Positions 10,250 to 22,898 of a stretch of DNA of 64,000 nucleotides are shown in pieces. Source of the DNA: Arachis hypogaea. Taxonomy: Eukaryota; Streptophyta; Magnoliopsida; Fabales; Fabaceae. A model generated the notes under the pieces. It made no database searches. It was not told the origin of the DNA and was given only the letters and a program-made list of their open reading frames with translations. A program made the translations under genes and the position numbers. Position 1 is the first letter of the stretch, and each line of letters begins with the position of its first letter. The stretch lies in the NCBI RefSeq assembly GCF_003086295.3, contig NC_092041.1, positions 94,451,827-94,515,826 of the forward strand. Direction: 5' to 3'.

Positions 10250-13200
10250 ATGTAACACCCTAATTACCCTAAACCTTACCTCATGGCGTAAAGCGAAGGT
10301 TAATAAGAGGTCACAACAATTCTAAGTCTTATACATAAATATATATAGAAAGAAATAATAATTCTAGAAGTCCGATGAATGAATAAGCTCAAAAAACAGA
10401 GTTTCAAAAGCGCGAAATATTCACACGAAGCTACACTAATCGAGGCAAAAGATATAGATACAAGATAACAAAATATAAGTATATAAGAGAGTATAATAGT
10501 CATAAGGAAGAAGCCTCAGCCTGCAGAGTTTAGGCCGACTAGTGTTATACAAACATACAGAGTTTTGAAAGTAAAATAGCTTATAAAGAATATCTCTCTC
10601 AAAGTAAGCCTCTAAGGCAAATATAAATACAAAAGTGAGAGAACAAATCCAAAATAACCAAAATGACAACAAAATGGAATAAGGTCCTCCGCTCTATCAC
10701 CATCAAGTAACTCACTGAGGTGGGTTGCGACCTGCATCTGAAAAACAACAACAAATTATAGAATGAGAATCGGAGGTTCTCAATATGATAACAGTGCCCA
10801 GTAATGTAAGATATAAGACTTCGGAATGCCAGAGATAATCCTAGAACTTTATATCAATCATGAGATTCAACTTAAAGCATACAAAAATTAAAACCATAGC
10901 TTTAAAAACCATAATGAAAATAGGGGAATCTAACTTAGTGGATTTCTAATCTAGCAATTCTCCGCTGTCCCACAGCCTTCACCAGCCTAACTGCCATGCG
11001 ATCCCATCGCCACCGCCTTCCGAACCTCCTCAATCCCAATAGAAAACACAAGTAATAACAATGCAAGTAAAGCACAAGTATAGTATGTATATCAAGAATT
11101 TCAAGAAGCAAATAATCATCTAATACAATTAGGCAAGCAATTCAAGTCGACAAACAAGCAAAAAGATAGAAAATGCACATGATGAATGCCTGTTCTATTT
11201 GGCTGTGATATCACATTGTCGATTTAACTGCCAACCCGACACATCTCCATAGAGATGTCACCTTTCGGTCTCAGAATGGGAACCCCCGAGATATTGTGTC
11301 CGGAACACGGTCCAGGATATAGTGCCTGCACACTCTTGTGATTCTGAAAGAATGCGAGCAGGATACTCTTGCCACGGACCTCACATCTCAACGTAAGTAG
11401 GATAAACCAACCGTCCTTACGCCGCCGCCGCGACTCTCTACAAGCGGGTTTAACCAACCGTCCTTGCCAGGTGCATAGCGTCTCGTTAATCACAGTATAA
11501 AACAGTAATTAAGTGGTTTTTAGAAATTATTTTCAGTATTCAGTCCACTCCGAGTCCTAGACTCATCTCAAGTCTCATCAAGTCCACAACTCTACAATTT
11601 CATCATACTAACCATCTTTACAGTACTCTACCACTTCACTCAGCTAATCCACCCTTAGTACTTCAGAATCCTAAGGCTCCGTCTTCTAAACTTTTTACCG
11701 AAAATTGTCTAGTTAACCTACTTAGGGTATTCTCTATGCTTCAAAGCATAAAATCAAGTTAAAGAATCTTAAAAAAGTGTTATGGAAGTTTACAAGCTTG
11801 TCGGGAAGGTAAGACAATTAAAAACAAGGTTTTCGTTGAAAAATAGGGTAGTGTGCATACGCATAGGGTTGTGCTTACGCACTCCCAGAAGAGTTTTTCA
11901 AAGTGTGCGTACGCATAGATGTGTGCGTACGCATAGAAGGCAAAATTTTCCTTATTGAGTGCACACACAGAAACGTGCGAACGCCCCTAATAGAAGGCAC
12001 TTCCCAGCGTGTGCGTACGCACAACTTTCAAATTTCACAGGGTGTGTGTGCGCACCAGTGTGTGCCTACGCACGTTTTCAAAATCTTACAGGGTATGTAT
12101 GTGCACAAGACTGTGCGTACGCACAAGTCAAAATATAGCCACTGTTCAGAGCGCACGCACAGCAGTGTGCGTGTGCACACAAAGAAATCACAAATTCTGC
12201 AACATCACAGAATTTAGATTTTTGACACCAACTTCCAATGATCATATCTTTTTCTAAAAAATTTTGATTTCTACGAAATATATACCGTTTTAAAGCTCTT
12301 TGAATTATCTTTAAATTAATACAAAAATCATTCAATTTTAAAAACTGTAGCTCAAGATATGATCCATCAAAGTTCACCAAAAATCTATTTTTACAAAAAA
12401 TCTCTAAACCTCAATTTTACCAAACTCTCAATCCAAAATCAATTATTCCATATTTAAAATAGTCCTAATGTACCTAAATCATATTTGTACACCTTTTATT
12501 CATTCCATAACTTAGCAATACATAAAATCACCCATTCTATACATCAAATTCTATTTGTAAACTCAAATCTCAATAATTTACATCAAAAATATCATTCCAC
12601 CATTCTCTATCAACATCAACAAACCTCATCATTCATTAACAATCCTCAAAATCATCATTATTCAAATCCCACATCATACATCAACATTATCATTCACCAT
12701 AATCATCAAAATTATCAAATTCATTATACATCACAATTATCAACAATCAAATTTCAATCATATCCTATGGTCCACAGGCCTAAGTGTCCAGAAATATTAC
12801 ATATTACATAGAGAAAATCAAAACCATATTTTGTCCGATTTTCAATATGCCAAAAACCCAAAATTGAGTCCAAACCAAGCTTCCAACCAAAATTAAGTCA
12901 CCAATTCCAATCCAAATGCTTCCAAATATCCAAGGCAACTCCAACAAGCTCTAATCTTCAAACTAACATAATATATTTCATAAAAATCAATATCTAATAT
13001 TAAAAATATATCAATTTACAAAGGTTCTTGAGAAATCTTACCTTATCTACTGAAATTTAGGATAAAACCCAACAATTTCTTACTAATGGTTAGTACCTAA
13101 TAACCAAAACACAATTTCACTCAACACCAAAATCCAAAAATTCAAATTTTTTAGGGCAGAGGAAAGGAGAGAAAATTTTAAAATCTTACCTACACAAGTT

Positions 13201-13756
13201 AGATAGAACTAACGACTCGGCGAAAGCTTTGCGTAGCCGCCAACTGCACGTGAATCGGAGCGTTGTAACTCGAGATACAAGCAATTGAAGAAGAGGATGA
13301 ATAGTGTATTCTCTCTTCCTCAATGCAGCTGCTAAGGTTGTATTCAAGTGTATTATGAGGCTGAATTGGGTCCAATTGGGTGTTTATATATGTTGGGCTT
13401 TAGGTCCAACTTGGGTCCGGTCCAACCGTTAGCCTTTTTGGCCCGTTTGGCCTAATTTTGGGGGCAAACCTTTAAAATTAGTGCTCAGTTTTCAACTTTA
13501 ATTATTTTCCTATATTTTTCTACAGTTTTTACTGCTCTTACACAGTACCGGACAGATTTAAGCCGGTACTGCCGGTTAATTTACCGGTTCGCGTTTTTAC
13601 GCAATTTTTCCCAGAAAAATACATCTTCCAACTCAGAAAAACATAATGAGTCCAAAAATCATATTTAAATTTTTTAATTAATATTCTAAATTTTTGGATC
13701 CTATTTTGGACAATTTAATTATTTAATTAAGCAGTTAATTAGTTGTGGTTCCTTCA
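10250..13756 (-). mobile_element. Long terminal repeat (5' LTR in minus orientation) of a truncated LTR retroelement
   Basis: The left end is tgtaacaccc, the reverse complement of an LTR ending GGGTGTTACA, and a primer site adjoins it. The length (about 3.5 kb if the right end is at ttccttca, 13756) and the Met-tRNA primer site suit Del/Tekay-type Ty3 elements; that assignment is inference. The sequence shares blocks with the solo LTR at 49429-52043: the same start, a ctgaaaaacaacaaca block, and a ccaacccgaca block. No coding capacity is seen. The right boundary is uncertain. Confidence 0.65.
11850..12180. repeat. Array of GTGCGTACGCAC-type palindromes inside the LTR
   Basis: At least eight copies of a palindrome related to GTGCGTACGCAC occur, spaced about 25-50 bases apart and separated by A/T-rich linkers such as tttcaaa. 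Several copies are perfect palindromes; others differ by one or two bases. Confidence 0.85.
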
Positions 13757-13784
13757 TGATACGCAATTGTTTGAATTAGAAAGA

Positions 13785-14956
13785 AGGAAAAATAACTATT
13801 TGTACCTATAAACTTTACGTCCGATAAAAGTACCAGTCAAAAAAGGAAACTAACGTTATACCTATCAAAGATGGGTTCCATACGACAAAAGTACCCAAAC
13901 TCTAAATTTTTTTAATAAAATTACCAAATTATCCCACCCTTTATCTTCAACCTCAACTCCACCACTATCTTTTCTTTTCTAAATTTCTGATTTTCACATT
14001 CTTCCATTACTACCACCCTAACCACCTTCTCTATTCTCAACTCCTCTATAGTGTTAGGAGAAGAAGACAAAGAACATAAAGTAGACGGCGAATGCAGTTC
14101 AGAAACTGGGTTCTGGTGGTGTGGTGGCAGGAATTTGGTGCCTTCGAGGATTAGAGGGAAACAAGAACGAGAATGAAATGGGGTTCTTGAAGTTAAGCTT
14201 CTGCATCCGAGTTTCTCCAAAGAAAAAACCTCCGATGAACAAGAACTCGAATTATTGGTTCCAATAACTGCTGCAAGGGAAAGAGGACTCTCTTATCTGT
14301 TACTAAAAGAGCCTCTCGAAGAAAAGAATTCTTCTTCTTCTTCATCTTGATTCTTTTTATACTTTTCGTCCTTATCTTCTTCACTTCGTAATGGCCTGAA
14401 ATTATGGCGGGGCAGGGGAGGCAGTGGTTTCAGTTCGGATAGTGCCATCAAAGTTCCGATGGTGCTGCTGGAGCTTGAATCTGGTGACTCTAAATTCGTC
14501 ACCGCGCTGGGATATAGGTAATTTATGCACGAACTTGAGGCGGCACTAGGCCCCACAGAACTTGGGGTGGGGTGCCGTCGGAGGTGGCAGCTTTGCGTGG
14601 AAACAGGCGGATTGCCTGGAGGCCTTGTCGTTATCTTCGTCATCGTCATCGTGAAAAGATGATGGTGATGGTAGTGGCGATAGTGGAGTAGCAAAGAATA
14701 GAGAAGGTGGTTAAAGTGGTGGTAATGGAGGAATGTGAAAATATAATATATGGGGAAGAAGAGATAGTAGTGGAGTTGAGGTTGAAGATAAAAGGTGGAG
14801 TAATTTAAAAATTTTATTAAAAAAATCAACAAAAATTTAGGATTTAGGTATTTTTGTCGTACGAAATCCATCTTTTTTAGATACAATGTTAATTTTTTTT
14901 ATGAATATTTTTGTCAACGTTCTTAAAGTTCACTGATACAAATGATTGTTTTTCCT
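13785..14956. mobile_element. Element with long terminal inverted repeats (about 260 bp), class unresolved
   Basis: The first 260 bases, from aggaaaaataactatttgta, reappear as an imperfect reverse complement at the right end. Matching blocks include gatgg.ttc.tacgacaaaa, tttttaataaaatt and tatcttcaacctcaactcc. The centre (about 14050-14690) is G/C-richer. A minus-strand 197-codon frame (14886-14293) runs across it without any domain I recognise. No convincing target duplication was found. A Mutator-type or foldback non-autonomous element is most likely. Confidence 0.7.
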
Positions 14957-16790
14957 AAAAAAAAATAAAATTTATTGGCTACAAATGATTGTTTTTCTTA
15001 AAAGAAATAAAACTTTTTACCAATATATCTCTAGAGATCTACGAAATGTAACAATTTCTAAAGTAAATGAATAATTGGATATAAATATATAAAAAAGAAT
15101 ATGAAAAAATATAAAAGACATACTTAAATAATTAAAAAATAACTCAATATATTTTAAAGATTATTTTCAAAAGTTAAAATTATTTTTCATTATTTACTCT
15201 TTTGTTAGTCTAACATAAAGTTACAATCATTCAATTGCTATATAATAATTCAAAAACTTTGAATTCATTACTGTCTATATATAATTGGAATGACAATTTT
15301 GACTTGTAAAACATAATTTTTAAGATATATCATATTATTTTTCAATGTTTTAAATATATTCTTATCTATTTACCTTAATTTCCAATAACCTTAGTCGTTT
15401 TCAAACTCTAGTCAATTATTTTATTCTTTACTCTCTTTTTTTTTGACAATTTTTTTTAAGAAAAAGCTATTGTTTGTCAATGCATTAATTTATATATAGT
15501 ACTTGGCAAAAAACGGATCAGGATTCAATCTCTAAATTTTTTTATTTTTTTAAAATATTTTTGTTTAATTTAAAAAATAAAAAATAATATTCACTTAGTA
15601 TAAAACTACTAAATTTAAAAATAAAAATAGCGATAAATGCGGATGAGATATAACCAAAATTTCGATTCGATCTGCACTAAATCATCGGATTAGATCCAAT
15701 ATCCGCAGATTTTAAGTTTAGATCCGATGCGATTCGATCCGCACATTTGCGAATCGGATCGGATCAAATATCATATATATCTGTAATTTAACTTTTAGTA
15801 ACTTAACACCCTAAAATGATAAAAACAGCATGGGGATTATTCATTTCCCTATTTTGGTCATGAAACGAGGATTATGGCAATGCAATCAAAACGGGTTGAC
15901 TTTGATTATTTGTAGCGCAAAATGTCTAAAGTCTAAACCGCCAAAAGGAGGGAAAGTTCGTACCTGTCTCTTCATGTACATGCACACTTTAAGCACAAGT
16001 TATAAAAATAAATAAAAATATATATGAAAAAAGAAATAGACTTAGGGTGCAAATGCATACCATTTTGTGTTGTCAAAGCAATGTCATTGCTCACGCATGC
16101 ATAACACCCTTAAAACGGGGTAGATGGCTACAAACCAGATAAATAGAAGCTACATAAAGTTACGGGCATATTTCTGTTATTTAATTGAAAATAACTACAT
16201 GATAAACAATACAAACCACCGAAAATACCCTGAATTATTAAATTGCTGATAAAAATACACTTTAAATACGTTCATGATAAAAATGCTTTTAGAAAATTTA
16301 AAAATATAATAAAAATATCTAACGGTTAAGTATATATTATAAAAAAAATTAAAAATTATATTTTGATATGATTTTTTAAATAATATTAAAAAATAAGATA
16401 TTTTTATATTTAAAATTTAATAATTTTACAATAAAAATCTTTTTATGTAATTTTTTTATAAATAACTAAAATATTTTAAAAAAATGAAAAGAATCAAGAG
16501 ATCAAATTTTACATGTATTTTTTAATAATTATTGAAATATTTTTATACAATTTTAGATTAAGTGATTTCTTTTATATAAAAAAATTGTATTTTTTAGTTA
16601 TCTTTATTGACTTAAAATATTTTAAAGATATTTTTGTTAGGTCGTTAACAAATTTAGTAATTAAATAATTCTATCAGCAATTCAATAATTAAAGAAGATT
16701 TTTGATAGTTTACCTAATATACCAAAGATAATAAGAAAAATAAGACCCAACAAGAATTCCAAGAATTCTAATTAATTTTGCTTCTCTATT
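14957..16790. other. AT-rich spacer with a GATCCG-rich patch
   Basis: The spacer is mostly A/T-rich. At about 14980-15005 a second copy of the aaatgattgtttttc end of the preceding element appears. At 15640-15780 repeated gatccgat / cggatcggat motifs resemble the ends of dispersed non-autonomous DNA elements, but no boundaries could be set. Confidence 0.45.
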
Positions 16791-16799
16791 TTATGATTT

Positions 16800-18560
16800 T
16801 TGTGCCTTGTCAAGGGCACGACCAAAGTAATTCACTTTGTTTCTCTAAAAGATATGATCACGAAGAATGTGCCTAATGTTATTCAAGTGCGGAAAATGGG
16901 CGCATACAAAGCACTGCTGACTTTTGATAGTGTTCGACATACTGACGATACTTACAGATTTAACATGAATAGCCTTCTACAGCTGTTTCATAGAGTGTGG
17001 CGATGGAGGAGTCGGAACATAGTGAAACTTGAAGGGAGTGGCTAGAATGCTTTGGAATTCCGTTGCACGCTTGGTCAGTTAACACTTTAAAACGATAGGA
17101 GGCTAATGGGGTGAAGTAGTTAGATGTGCCAGAGAAACGAAAGTATGTAGCTCTTTCACTGTAGGTCATGTACAGATTGACACTTGTGTAATGGATGTGA
17201 TTCAAGAATGGGTTCACGTCACAGTCGGTACGGGAGGCTTTGACGTTCTGGTGAAGGAGGTTGGACATGAAGCATGTAATCTGCTGTGCACCAAAAAATT
17301 TGAGGATGAAAGGACAACTGTACATGGGAACTCCGATATCAAAAATAACAGTGCCGGTATGGATATATGGCAGAAGTATGAAGAAGGGTCAGTGCATGAA
17401 GAGATACAGGATGAAGAACGGCTGCTGATGGTTCCACGGGGTGAGGAAGAAGACAAGGGCAGAATTATAATTACAGACACAATTTTAAATGAATGGAGTA
17501 ATGGCTGTACATATCGTAATCGCAAAGAAATCGAAACGTATCAAGCATTAATTGATGATAATCACGGTATGCATGATTTGGGGGGAAGAGCCGTTATGCT
17601 TTATGAGGAAGGTTCGGAGAGAACAGTAACATGTGACATTATTGGGTTGGGAAGGGGGGCCACCAATGCAAAACAAAAAGCCCTTGCTTAAAAAAGATTT
17701 GGGCCAACTGCAATAATAAAAATTATGCGGACAGACTAGACGGGTTGGGCCCAGCAATTAAGGAGAAAGCGGATGTGGGTTAGAGCTGCGTGGGTCGGAT
17801 CCCTTTGGCGGAAGCGGGTCGCGCATCTCCAGACTTGGTGTGCATGGGAGAAGGATGCGACGCTCTTCGATGATAACGAGGGTGCGGTTGACGGGGAAGA
17901 CCCCAGAGGGGATGGGCTCGGCGCGAACCTGGGGAGCCAGGTGCTTTGCGATGGAGACGTCCGCCTCCAAACCGGTGTGACTGATGCTGTTGACGACGCT
18001 GGGAGTGATGTCGGCGGCGGGAAAGAGAAGCCTATAGTTGTGGTCAACCTTGGGTTGTGTGGCGGATCAGAACAACAGGTAACGGGAGGAGATCAAAGCG
18101 GAAAATCTTCAGAGTTTTGCAAGGGTAGAGGCACGATCTTGGCTGGTAACACAGAGGGGAGGCACGAGCAGCTGGGAGCCAGGGCAAAAAACGACACCCT
18201 GAGAGAATGAATGCCTGGTAGGGATCAGTGTTGTTTGCAAACAGGTAGGATGGTCTGCAGTAAGAATGAGGATGGCATTGGAGGGGATGAACCGGGGCAT
18301 GAGGAAAGGGGGAATGACGCGGAAGCCAGTGACAATCAGCACACCGATGTGGAGGAGCAATTGTTAGAAAATAGAAAGACATGGGAGCTGGCACACGAGT
18401 CAGAAGTAATATTATACAACGAAGAAGATGATATTATGGCAATTCTTCAAGCACAGAACGAAGAAATAGCTCGTAAAAGAAAGGTGGTAAAGCAGAGAGC
18501 AAAAATGAGACGGTGCAGACCCAAACGTACAAAACAGGTGTGTAAAATAACTTTAAAATG
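16800..18560 (+). pseudogene. LINE ORF1 (RNA-binding protein) remnant
   Basis: Open segments at 16800-17045, 17191-17691, 17773-18210 and 18211-18561 line up with the usual N-terminal ORF of plant L1 elements. Recognisable are VWRWRSRNI (for the family's 'RRW' patch) and DVIQEWVHVTVGTGGFDVLV. The C-terminus is strongly basic (RKRKVVKQRAKMRRCRPKR). I see no intact CCHC knuckle. The assignment rests on position and general resemblance rather than a clear domain. Confidence 0.6.
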
Positions 18561-18564
18561 ATAT

Positions 18565-19260
18565 TCAGTTCATGAAATGTTATTGGGTTAAGGGGAGATA
18601 GGAAGTTGAGAATGGTAAAGGACCTAAAGAATAAGCATAGGCTACAAATATTAGGTTTGATTGAAACTAAAAGGCAGATAGTGACGAGATTTGACGTTGC
18701 AAGAATATGGGACAATGTAGTCCAGGATGGGAATATGTAGGCTCTGATGGTGCGTTTGGTGGACTATTGTTAATTTGGGATGAGGTGGTGTTTAAACTAA
18801 ATAATTGCTATAAGGGAGAGAGATGGTTATGTGTTGAAAGAGTGATATTAAAAAATAGTTTCAACTGTGTGTTTGTTTTGGTCTATGGTGCACATGATAA
18901 AGATGAGAAGATTCATGTCTAGGAGGAGTTGAGCTATATTGCGGGGTTATGTCAGGTTCCCTGCTGTTTTATAGGAGACTTTAATGAAATAGTACATGTA
19001 GAGGAACGGAGAGGAACTACTAGGTTAGCATGATTTGCGAAAGATTTTAAGTTTTGGATACAGGACATGAACTTAGTGGATTTTCCGCGTACTGACCGGA
19101 AGTTTACATGGTTTCGTGGGCATTCTTGCAGTCGCATAGATAGAGTTCTGGTTAGTTTGGAGTGGCTAGAAGAGTTTTCAGAGACACATCTGCGAGGTGG
19201 ACTAAGGGGGTTGTCAGATCATTGCCCTTTAATAGTGGAGGGTAGGAAGCTGAGAGGAGG
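18565..19260 (+). pseudogene. LINE ORF2 endonuclease domain
   Basis: The frame carries the apurinic-type endonuclease pattern: LGLIETKR, GGLLLIWD, then FIGDFNEI, FTWFRG..CSRIDRVLVS and LSDHCPLI, covering catalytic Asp, Asn and His positions. In-frame stops at about 18920 and 19032 break it. This domain nicks target DNA to prime reverse transcription in L1 elements. Confidence 0.85.
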
Positions 19261-20679
19261 TCCGAGGTTGTTCCGGAGCCTTGATTCGTGGTTTACGCAT
19301 GAGGGTTTTCTCAGGATGGTTAAAGAGGAATGGAGAGATTTGGGGGAACCACAGTTCACAGATAAATTGAAGGCTCTGACAGGACCGTTGGGAAGATGGC
19401 ACAAGGCCAATTTTAGTGAAATGGATAAGAAGATTATCAAGTTTGAGGAAGAGATCAAGAGGATTGATGATATGGTTAGCAATGGAGTATATGATGGAAC
19501 ACTAGAGGCTAGAAGAAAGGCGTTGGTTAAGTGCTGTGAGCGATGGTATATGAGAAAAGAAGTACTTTGGAAGCAGATGTCGCGGTCTCGGAACATGAAT
19601 GATATGGACAGAAATACAAGATACTTCCACAATATAACTTCAGTAAGAAGGCGGAACAATAGGATTGATACTCTGGTCATCAACGGCAGGCTGGTTAGGA
19701 ATCAGGCTAGAATAAAGATTTCTATCATAGATTTTTACAAGGATTTATATCATCAGGAAGACTCTCCGATTATGGGTTTCAGAGATGGTCTGGTGGTTCA
19801 AATAGGTGAGGAGGATGCTATGGCTCTAGAAGTGTTGCCGTCGGCTGAGGAGATTAGAGAGGCTGTGTGGGATTGTGAGTCATCCAAGGCGCCAGGGTGT
19901 GACAGATACAACATGAACTTCATCAAGAGATGTTGGGATGAGATTGGATCTAAGTTCACGGCTACAGTGATGGGGTTTTTCCAGACGACCAGGTTACCAG
20001 CGGATGTCAATATCACTTGAGTGGCGCTGGCACCGAAATTCACAGGTGCGAAGGAGATTAAAGACTTGTGACTTATTAGTATAGTGGGGTGCGTGTATAA
20101 GGTTATTTCAAAGGTGCTAGTTAGGAGGATGAGATCAGTGATGCCAGCATTAGTAGGAGAGATCCAGAGTGCGTTTGTACAGGGAAGGAAAATCCATGAC
20201 GGGGCGTTTATTGCGTGAAAAACAGTTAACTGGCTTAAACTAAGGAAAAAAGAGGATGCACTTTTCAAGCTTGACTTCCAAAAAGCATATGACACGGTCA
20301 AGTGGAGCTTTGTGAATATCGTGCTACAGAAGATGGGATTCGGACATAGATGGAGAGCGTGGATTATGGAGTGTGTAGCTACTGCGTCTATGTTGGTGTT
20401 GATAAATGGCTCGTCATCTAAGCCTTTCAAGATGGAAAGAGGTTTGAGACAAGGTGACCTAGTATCTCCGTTCTTGTTTGTACTGGTGGTGGATATGCTG
20501 CATCGAATGATTGGAGAGGCAGTGAGGAATGGATGTATATCACCTTTGCTGGTCGGTAGGGATAGTGTAGCGTTGTCACACCTTCAGTTTGCTGATGACA
20601 CTATCGTCTTTTCCCCACCAGAAGAGGAGACTATTAAGAATTACAAGGGGCTCCTACGATGCTTCGAGTTGATGTCAGG
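19261..20679 (+). pseudogene. LINE ORF2 reverse transcriptase, first part
   Basis: Conserved blocks include SSKAPGCDRYNMNFIK, SAFVQGRKIHDG, LFKLDFQKAYD, GLRQGDLVSPFLF and the catalytic LQFADDTIVF (about 20583-20612). Stops near 20018, 20071 and 20217 show decay. The domain is cut about 70 bases after the FADD motif by the LTR element at 20680. Confidence 0.92.
20675..20679. repeat. Target-site duplication tcagg (left copy)
   Basis: tcagg directly precedes the 5' LTR and recurs at 30277-30281 after the 3' LTR. Confidence 0.95.
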
Positions 20680-22202
20680 TGATGAGCGGATAATTTATAC
20701 GCTTTTTGGCACTGTTTTTAGTATGTTTTTAGTACATTGTAGTTAGTTTTTAGTATGTTTTTATAAGTTTTTATTTAAAATTCACTTTTCTGGGCTTTAC
20801 TATGAGTTTGTGTGTTTTTCTGTGATTTCAGGTAATTTCTGGCTGAAATTGAGGGATCTGAGCAAAAATCTGATTCAGAGGCTGAAAAAGGACTGCAGAT
20901 GCTGTTGGATTCTGACCTCCCTGCACTCGAAGTGGATTTTCTGGAGCTACAGAAGCCTAATTAGCGCGCTCTCAATTTCGTTGGAAAGTAGACATCCTAG
21001 GATTTCCAGCAATATATAATAGTCCATACTTTTTCCGAGATTTGATGGCCCAAACCGGCGTTGCAAATCAACTTTAGAATTCCCGGCGTTTAACGCCGGA
21101 ACTGGCACAAAAATTGGAGTTAAACGCCCAAACTGGCACAAAAGCTGGCGTTTAACTCCAGAAAAAGTCTCTACACATGAAAGCTTCAATGCTCAGTCCA
21201 AGCACACACCAAGTGGACCCCGGAAGTGGATTTTTACGTCATTTACTCAATTCTGTATATCCTAGGTTACTAGTTCACTATAAATAGGATATTTTGACAT
21301 TGTATCTTTACCTCATGACACATTACACGTTTCTTATTGTATCTTCTACGGCATGAGTCTCTAAACCCCATGGTTGGGGGTGAGGAGCTCTGCTGTGTCT
21401 TGATGGATCAATGCAATTACTACTGTTTTTCATTCAATCACGCTTGCTTCTATTCTAAGATATCACTTGTTCTTCAACTTGATGAATGTGATGATCCGTG
21501 ACACTCATCATCATTCTCACCTATGAATGTGTGCCTGACAACCACCTCTGTTCTACTTTAGATTGAGTGAATATCTCTTGGATTCCTTAATCAGAATCTT
21601 CGTGGTATAAGCTAGAATTGATGGCGGCATTCAAGAGAATCCGGAAGGTCTAAACCTTGTCTGTGGTATTCTGAGTAGGATTCAAGAATTGAATGACTGT
21701 GACGAGCTTCAAACTCCTGAGGGCTGGGCGTTAGTGACAGACACAAAAGAATCACTGGATTCTATTCCAACCTGATTGAGAATCGACAGATGATTAGCCG
21801 TGCTGTGACAGAGCGCGTTGAACATTTTCACTGAGAGGATGGGAGGTAGCCATTGACAACGGTGAAACCCTACATACAGCTTGCCATAGAAGGAGCCTTG
21901 TGTGCATGAAGAAGAAGACAGTAGGAAAGTAGAGATTCAGAAGATAGAGCATCTCCAAAACCTCAACCTGTTCTCCATTACTGCAAAACAAGTATTTATT
22001 TCATGTTCTTTTACTTTTCACAATTAAACCTGAGAATTATTGATATCCTGACTAAGAGTTACAAGATAACCATAGCTTGCTTTAAGCCAACAATCTCTGT
22101 GGGATCGACCCTTACTCACGTAAGGTATTACTTGGACGACCCAGTGCACTTGCTGGTTAGTTGTGCGAAATTGCAAAAGTGTGATTGCAATTTCGTGCAC
22201 CA
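20680..22202 (+). repeat. 5' LTR of Athila-like element 1
   Basis: Begins tgatgagcggataattta and ends gtgcacca. It contains three palindromes of the ggcgtttaacgcc family at about 21083-21170. A TATA-like ctataaata at 21278-21286 is the probable promoter. Confidence 0.95.
21278..21286 (+). promoter_or_regulatory. LTR TATA box
   Basis: ctataaata, followed by a non-coding leader, is the best TATA candidate in this LTR. The same string occurs in the 3' LTR at 29352-29360. Confidence 0.55.
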
Positions 22203-22208
22203 AGTTTT

Positions 22209-22227
22209 TGGCGCCGTTGCCGGGGAT
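22209..22227 (+). promoter_or_regulatory. Primer binding site of element 1
   Basis: TGGCGCCGTTGCCGGGGAT starts a few bases after the LTR. This is the site typical of Athila and related plant elements, and is commonly ascribed to an aspartate tRNA. Confidence 0.8.
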
Positions 22228-22898
22228 TGTTCGAGTTTGGACAACTGACGGTCTATCTTGTTGCTTAGATTAGGAATATTTTATTTTTGTTGGTTTAGAG
22301 TCTTTTATTTGAGTTTAGTTTCATATTTTAAGTTTGGTGTCAATTGCATGCTTTTATTTTCTTTTAATTTTTCGAATTTGCATGTTCCCTTTGTTTTGAT
22401 CTAAAGTTTCTAAGTTTAGTGTCATTTTGTTGTTTTTCTCTTTCCTCACTAAAATTCAAAAATAAAAAAATATCCTTTCCTCATTTTACTCATAATTTCA
22501 AAATTTTGCTTTAAATTAGTCAAATATTTTCAAAATCATATCTTTTTTTAGTCAAGTCAAAATTCTAATTTTAAAAAAATTGATTCTTCTTCAAATCTTT
22601 TTCAAAAATCAAATCTTTTTAATTTCTTCAATCATATCTTTTTATTGCAATCATATCTTCTCAATCATAAATTTTTCAAAATAATTTTCAATCATATCTT
22701 CTTAATTGCTAATTCCAGAATCTTTTTAAATAATTAATTAAATTAGTTTTCAATTTGCTTTGATTTTATTTTCTTCTGGTTTTCTAATTTTTATTTTATT
22801 TTCCGTTTATTTTATTTTATTATTTTCGGTTACTTTTAATAAAAAAAATAATAATATAAATATATATATAATATCCACATCATCTCCCTTTTTCCATC
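22228..22898 (+). other. Untranslated leader of element 1
   Basis: A/T-rich leader with repeated caaatctttttcaa-like strings and one aagtttggtgt motif (about 22332). No coding signal. Confidence 0.6.

Noticed and set aside
11903..12257. Overlapping Cys/Arg/Thr/Val-rich frames in the palindrome array
   Set aside because: They translate the GTGCGTACGCAC repeats in several frames, as expected from a DNA-level repeat.
13776..14970. Target duplication around the inverted-repeat element
   Set aside because: Sequences flanking 13785 and 14956 do not match convincingly.
22003..22248. 81-codon frame at the end of LTR 1 (also 30077-30286 in LTR 2)
   Set aside because: Runs across the LTR end and primer site without any domain; a chance frame duplicated with the LTR.
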